In this document: positions 60,888 through 64,000 of the stretch, piece by piece
Position numbering within the stretch: position 1 is the stretch's first letter
Layout of the letters: each line of letters opens with the position of its first letter
Source of the DNA: Candidatus Electryonea clarkiae
GTDB lineage: Bacteria > Electryoneota > Electryoneia > Electryoneales > Electryoneaceae
Direction of reading: 5' to 3'
Assembly (NCBI GenBank): GCA_030765455.1
Contig: JAVCCM010000131.1
Span: 29,704-93,703, forward strand
DNA: 64,000 nucleotides
The notes under the pieces: generated by a model
Told to the model about the DNA's origin: nothing
Database searches by the model: none
What the model saw: only the letters and a program-made list of their open reading frames with translations
Position numbers and translations under genes: made by a program

Positions 60888-61368
60888 CTGTCGGGTAAAC
60901 TCGGGTCTCCGAACCAGGCGATATGTGAACAACATTTAAACCAATAATCTGAGCTTTCAAGATAAACTGATTCATTACAACAAATGTCCGTTATATCCGA
61001 TTTCAATTTGATGATCCTGATGATTGCTCCATCCTTGTAATTGTCACAAAACACCGTAAGAATAAATTTTCCACCGTTGAGCAGTGTTTGCCCGGTTCAG
61101 TGACCCGTGCCTACCTCTTTTGTCACAAAACACCTCAAGAACTACTTTTTATCCGATTTAGCTTGGATTTTCACAAAATCTCTTTGAATTTGAGGCTTCG
61201 AGCTTTAGATTATGTGTTTAGAGGGATTGCCCGGTTCGGTGACCCGGGACCTACTGGCTCCAGCCTTTGCGGGAATGGTACTATGGGGCATTACTTTTGA
61301 GAAATACTGTATCTTTAAACAACGTCCGGAATCCAATCAATCCGGTTGCAACATAAGAGGAGTGGAAG
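60888..61368. repeat. Gene-free interval packed with interspersed repeats
   Basis: Copies of the GCCCGGTTCGG(A/T)GACCC family: 60888-60922 (minus), 61090-61115 and 61229-61255 (plus). The word TTGTCACAAAACACC occurs twice (61041-61055, 61120-61134), 79 bases apart. No gene is evident in about 390 bases. The leader of the FG-GAP gene begins around 61340 with a purine-rich AGGAG at 61358-61364. Confidence 0.5.
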
Positions 61369-63669
61369 ATGAAATTCGAGTCTGGATACTGCAAGCATTG
61401 TTTTTTGGCATTCGTATTCGTTCTTATGTGGGTGCAGGTCAGCTCTGCACAAATCGAGTTCACCGAACATAACCTGGCAGATAATTTCGACGGTCCCTGG
61501 TCGGTAACTGCGGCGGACATCAACAGTGACGGCGAAATTGACATACTGGGAGCCTCGTATTTCGCTGATGATATCAAATGGTGGAAAAACGATGGATTGC
61601 AGGGCTTTGTTGAGCATACTGTAGATAATAATTTCGATTATGCGACCTTTGTTGATGCTGGAGATATTGACGGTGATGGTGATATGGACATACTCGCATC
61701 AAGTTTAATTGGCGATGACATTTCCTGGTGGGAAAACGACGGTGAGCAGGAATTCACTGAACACAATATTGTGGATGATTATGATGGCGCATGGTGTGTC
61801 TCTGTTGTAGATCTTGACGAAGATGGCGATATGGATGTGCTGGGATCTGCTTTTTCTGCCGGTGATATTACATGGTGGGAAAATGACGGAGAGCAGAATT
61901 TCACCGGACATACAATAGCAGCGGACTTTACGAATGCTCGCGCGGCTTATGCTGCAGATATTGACGGCGACGGCGATTGGGATGTGCTGGGAGCTTCGCA
62001 GGCAAATGAAATTACCTGGTGGGAAAATAATGGTGAACAGGCATTCACGGAACATACCATAGCAAATGATTTCGTCGATGCCTTCTCTGTTTACGCTGTT
62101 GACCTTGACAGCGACGATGATATGGACGTTCTCGGAGCCGCTGTATCCGATAGTATTGCGTGGTGGGAAAATGACGGGCAGCAGAACTTCACTGAGCATG
62201 TAATTGTGGATGATTTCGGCGATGCCTTTTCTGTCTATGCGACTGATATTGACAATGACGGTGATGTTGATGTTCTCGGTGCCGGGCGTGACGACAATGA
62301 TATTACCTGGTGGGAAAACGACGGCGAGCAGGTATTTGACGATCACACAATTGAAAGCAATTTCGCCGGTGCAAGTTCAGTTTATGCCGCTGATCTTGAC
62401 GGCGATGGTGACATGGATGTGATGGGAGCAGCTCATGAAGCCGATGATGTTACCTGGTGGGAAAATGATCTGGATCCGGTTGGAAACGCAAATGTTGACG
62501 GCACCATCACCAATGCTCAGAATGGTGATCCTGTCGCCGGCGCTGATGTAAGTTATGGAAGGAACAGTGGTGTTACTGATGATGATGGATATTATTCCAT
62601 TGAGGGAATTGTAGATAGAACCTATACTATTCGTGTCGAAGCTGAAGATTTTATCACTATTACCGAAACCGGTGTTGAGGTTAATGAGGGTGACAACACT
62701 TATGATTATGAGATCCTGCATCCACCAACAATCTCCTGGGCTCCCGATACGCTTCAGCTTGACGCATACCAGGATTTTATGGATTCTACAATTCTAACAG
62801 TTGGTAACGAAGGTGGATTGGATTTAACCTGGCAGATTACTCCAAGTTCATTCTGGTTAGCTGTAAACTCAGAACGTGATACATTGGAACCCGGTGCGGA
62901 AATTGAGATAACCGTTATGGCTGATGCAAGCGGATTGGGAGGCGGACTCTACGGCAGCACTTTGCTATTCACCACAAACGACCCGGCAAATGAAGAATAT
63001 GAGGTTCCTGTTTCCTTTAATGTAAGGGCTCCTATGCCGCCGTCCTTCTTTAACCTGTTGGAGCCTTTGGACGAAAATACCGTAGAGAATCCAAATGAAG
63101 TCGAGACTATCTGGCAGCAATCTACAGATTCCGATGACGGCGAGGAGGTGACTTATCAACTACAATTTCGTGTATCTTTGGAGGACGGTTCGGTTGATAC
63201 GATACGAATAAATGACCTGACAGATACTACATATACAATTGACATACCCTCGGAACTTGAACTCGAACCCTGGCGGGGATCTTTGAATGTACGTTGGTGG
63301 GTCAGGGCGATTTCCGGTGAGGATATAGTGCAATGTAATAGAACATTTTCATTTTTCCTCCCCTCATTAAGTGTACCCGATCAACGTTTCACAGGATTTC
63401 CGGAAGAATATGCCCTGGCGGCGGTTTATCCGAATCCCTTCAATCCGGAGATTTCGATTATTGTCGGTCTTCCACAACCAGCTAACCTGGAGCTTAGTAT
63501 TTATAACATTCTTGGTGAACAGGTTGCGGTTCTTGTTGATGGGAAAAAATCACAAGGCTACCACACCTTCACTTTCGATGCCAATGGTATGGCAAGCGGG
63601 ATTTATTTTATCCAGGCAACTGTTCCGGAAAAGATGAATGAATTGCGGAAGATTATATTACTCAGGTAG
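61369..63669 (+). CDS. FG-GAP (VCBS) propeller surface protein with type IX sorting domain
   Basis: 766 residues. A signal peptide (FLAFVFVLMWVQVSSA) precedes seven near-identical units of about 48 residues (about 30-370), each with a calcium-type loop such as DIDGDGDMDIL and the ending WWENDG, characteristic of FG-GAP/VCBS beta-propeller repeats. Then a carboxypeptidase-regulatory unit (about 375-450, GTITNAQNGDPVAGADVSYG), an Ig/BACON-like unit, a fibronectin-like region and a terminal sorting domain (VYPNPFNPEISI, MASGIYFIQA, IILLR). AGGAG precedes the start. Likely a secreted or surface-attached structural or ligand-binding protein. Confidence 0.92.
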   Translation: MKFESGYCKHCFLAFVFVLMWVQVSSAQIEFTEHNLADNFDGPWSVTAADINSDGEIDILGASYFADDIKWWKNDGLQGFVEHTVDNNFDYATFVDAGDIDGDGDMDILASSLIGDDISWWENDGEQEFTEHNIVDDYDGAWCVSVVDLDEDGDMDVLGSAFSAGDITWWENDGEQNFTGHTIAADFTNARAAYAADIDGDGDWDVLGASQANEITWWENNGEQAFTEHTIANDFVDAFSVYAVDLDSDDDMDVLGAAVSDSIAWWENDGQQNFTEHVIVDDFGDAFSVYATDIDNDGDVDVLGAGRDDNDITWWENDGEQVFDDHTIESNFAGASSVYAADLDGDGDMDVMGAAHEADDVTWWENDLDPVGNANVDGTITNAQNGDPVAGADVSYGRNSGVTDDDGYYSIEGIVDRTYTIRVEAEDFITITETGVEVNEGDNTYDYEILHPPTISWAPDTLQLDAYQDFMDSTILTVGNEGGLDLTWQITPSSFWLAVNSERDTLEPGAEIEITVMADASGLGGGLYGSTLLFTTNDPANEEYEVPVSFNVRAPMPPSFFNLLEPLDENTVENPNEVETIWQQSTDSDDGEEVTYQLQFRVSLEDGSVDTIRINDLTDTTYTIDIPSELELEPWRGSLNVRWWVRAISGEDIVQCNRTFSFFLPSLSVPDQRFTGFPEEYALAAVYPNPFNPEISIIVGLPQPANLELSIYNILGEQVAVLVDGKKSQGYHTFTFDANGMASGIYFIQATVPEKMNELRKIILLR

Positions 63670-63679
63670 GCATAAGTAT

Positions 63680-63728
63680 AGAGTTCAACCTTCAGGTTGT
63701 TTTTTTATACTGCTATAGGTTGAACTCT
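63680..63728 (+). terminator. Terminator and 12-bp inverted repeat after the FG-GAP gene
   Basis: CAACC-TTCA-GGTTG (63686-63699) is followed directly by seven T, a good intrinsic terminator. It is nested inside a larger inverted repeat, AGAGTTCAACCT (63680-63691) and AGGTTGAACTCT (63717-63728). The same word follows the decayed surface gene at 55018. Confidence 0.7.
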
Positions 63729-63786
63729 GACATCCGCACACTGAAGTGTGAACTCTGAACTCCGCCTCTCCGAATTCTTAGAGTGT

Positions 63787-63837
63787 AATACCCGGCGAAT
63801 GTATATCTCTGTCAATAGAGATTGTTCGCCGGGTATT
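63787..63837. repeat. Strong nested hairpin AATACCCGGCGAA / TTCGCCGGGTATT
   Basis: A perfect 13-bp outer stem (63787-63799 with 63825-63837) and a 6-bp inner stem ATCTCT / AGAGAT (63805-63810, 63817-63822). It ends with AAACATTTT. It lies in the gene-free right end of the window (63670-64000) and may be a bidirectional terminator or an interspersed element. Confidence 0.6.
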
Positions 63838-63936
63838 AAACATTTTCCTTCAGTATTTATCTACTTCTAAGCATATAGCAGTGCTAACAAATAAGTTCGC
63901 ATGACTATAAGGATTATCATTTGATACATGTGAATG

Positions 63937-64000
63937 TAGGGGCAGGATTTATCCGCCCAGTCCAATTGACTCAATCACGGGCGGATAAATCCTGCCCCTA
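63937..64000. repeat. 22-bp perfect inverted repeat at the right edge
   Basis: TAGGGGCAGGATTTATCCGC then CC (63937-63958) and its exact reverse complement (63979-64000) flank a 20-base centre. The window ends on the last base of the second arm, so the element may be longer. A common kind of interspersed palindrome; no gene seen around it. Confidence 0.7.

Noticed and set aside
60880..60975. Upstream extension of the 49-residue small frame
   Set aside because: It runs through the interspersed GGTTCGGAGACCC repeat and has no ribosome site.
61480..62470. CRISPR-like array because of regular repeats
   Set aside because: The spacing of about 145 bases and the protein pattern (DxDGDxD ... WWEND) show FG-GAP coding repeats; no direct-repeat/spacer structure exists.

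Overview
The window reads as ordinary single-chromosome bacterial DNA from a Gram-negative member of the FCB (Fibrobacterota-Chlorobiota-Bacteroidota) superphylum, probably one of its less-studied lineages (Calditrichota, Marinimicrobia, KSB1 or a relative; inference). The evidence is: secreted proteins ending in a type IX-style C-terminal sorting domain (YPNPFN ... SGIYF ... LL motifs at 54.7, 57.5 and 63.4 kb), a TonB-dependent receptor with an N-terminal carboxypeptidase-regulatory domain next to a DUF4249-like lipoprotein, many lipoproteins, MglA/Roadblock modules and AT-rich sequence. No rRNA, tRNA, CRISPR array or intact transposase was seen.

Layout. 1-7.4 kb (+): a polarity/signalling operon with Roadblock proteins, an MglA-like GTPase, a REC-PATAN response regulator, a Pro/Ala-rich protein and an HDOD protein. 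7.4-10.9 kb (+): a lipoprotein with possible deacetylase fold, hisC, and a methyltransferase gene broken by one amber codon. 11.1-14.4 kb (-): a compact DNA adenine methylase / PD-(D/E)XK nuclease / GHKL ATPase module, a candidate restriction-like defence system. 15-26.6 kb (-): a probable envelope-sensing operon (TonB receptor, DUF4249 lipoprotein, porin-like barrel, small binding protein, three histidine kinases), one kinase having Tyr instead of the expected phospho-acceptor His. 26.9-31.3 kb (+): Omp85-like barrel, a secreted protein with protein-kinase-like motifs and a lipoprotein metallophosphoesterase. 31.4-33.7 kb (+): two paralogous small membrane proteins bracketing mazEF and a possibly truncated lipoprotein. 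33.8-39.5 kb (+): two ADP/ATP-translocase-family proteins, the second fused to a HEAT-like domain, followed by a cyclic-nucleotide-binding protein and a receiver protein; an inverted pair of REP-like elements separates the translocases.

39.7-50.2 kb: FmdB-like zinc ribbon protein, MltF-like transglycosylase and acetate kinase, then a second accessory block (-) with a single-chain PstI/BsuBI-type methylase-endonuclease, a HigA-like regulator, a RelE-type toxin-antitoxin pair with a DUF2442 gene whose start codon appears lost, and an S9 peptidase whose 3' end is duplicated on the far side of the toxin-antitoxin pair. 50.4-64 kb: small charged proteins, a zincin-like protein, a decayed surface protein, an M6 metalloprotease, a short HigA-like gene, a YodC-like protein, an unrecognised membrane-protein module that looks like a tandem duplication of [micro-ORF + two-TM protein], and an FG-GAP surface protein. 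The spaces here are rich in interspersed inverted repeats.

Two themes stand out. First, three mobile or defence-like segments (11-14.4, 43.5-47.3, 58-61 kb) alternate with conserved envelope and signalling operons. Second, several genes carry single-base lesions (in-frame TAG/TAA, ATG to ATA, ATG to ACG, His to Tyr), indicating either recent gene decay or base errors in the assembly. Everything here is by reading; no database search was run.
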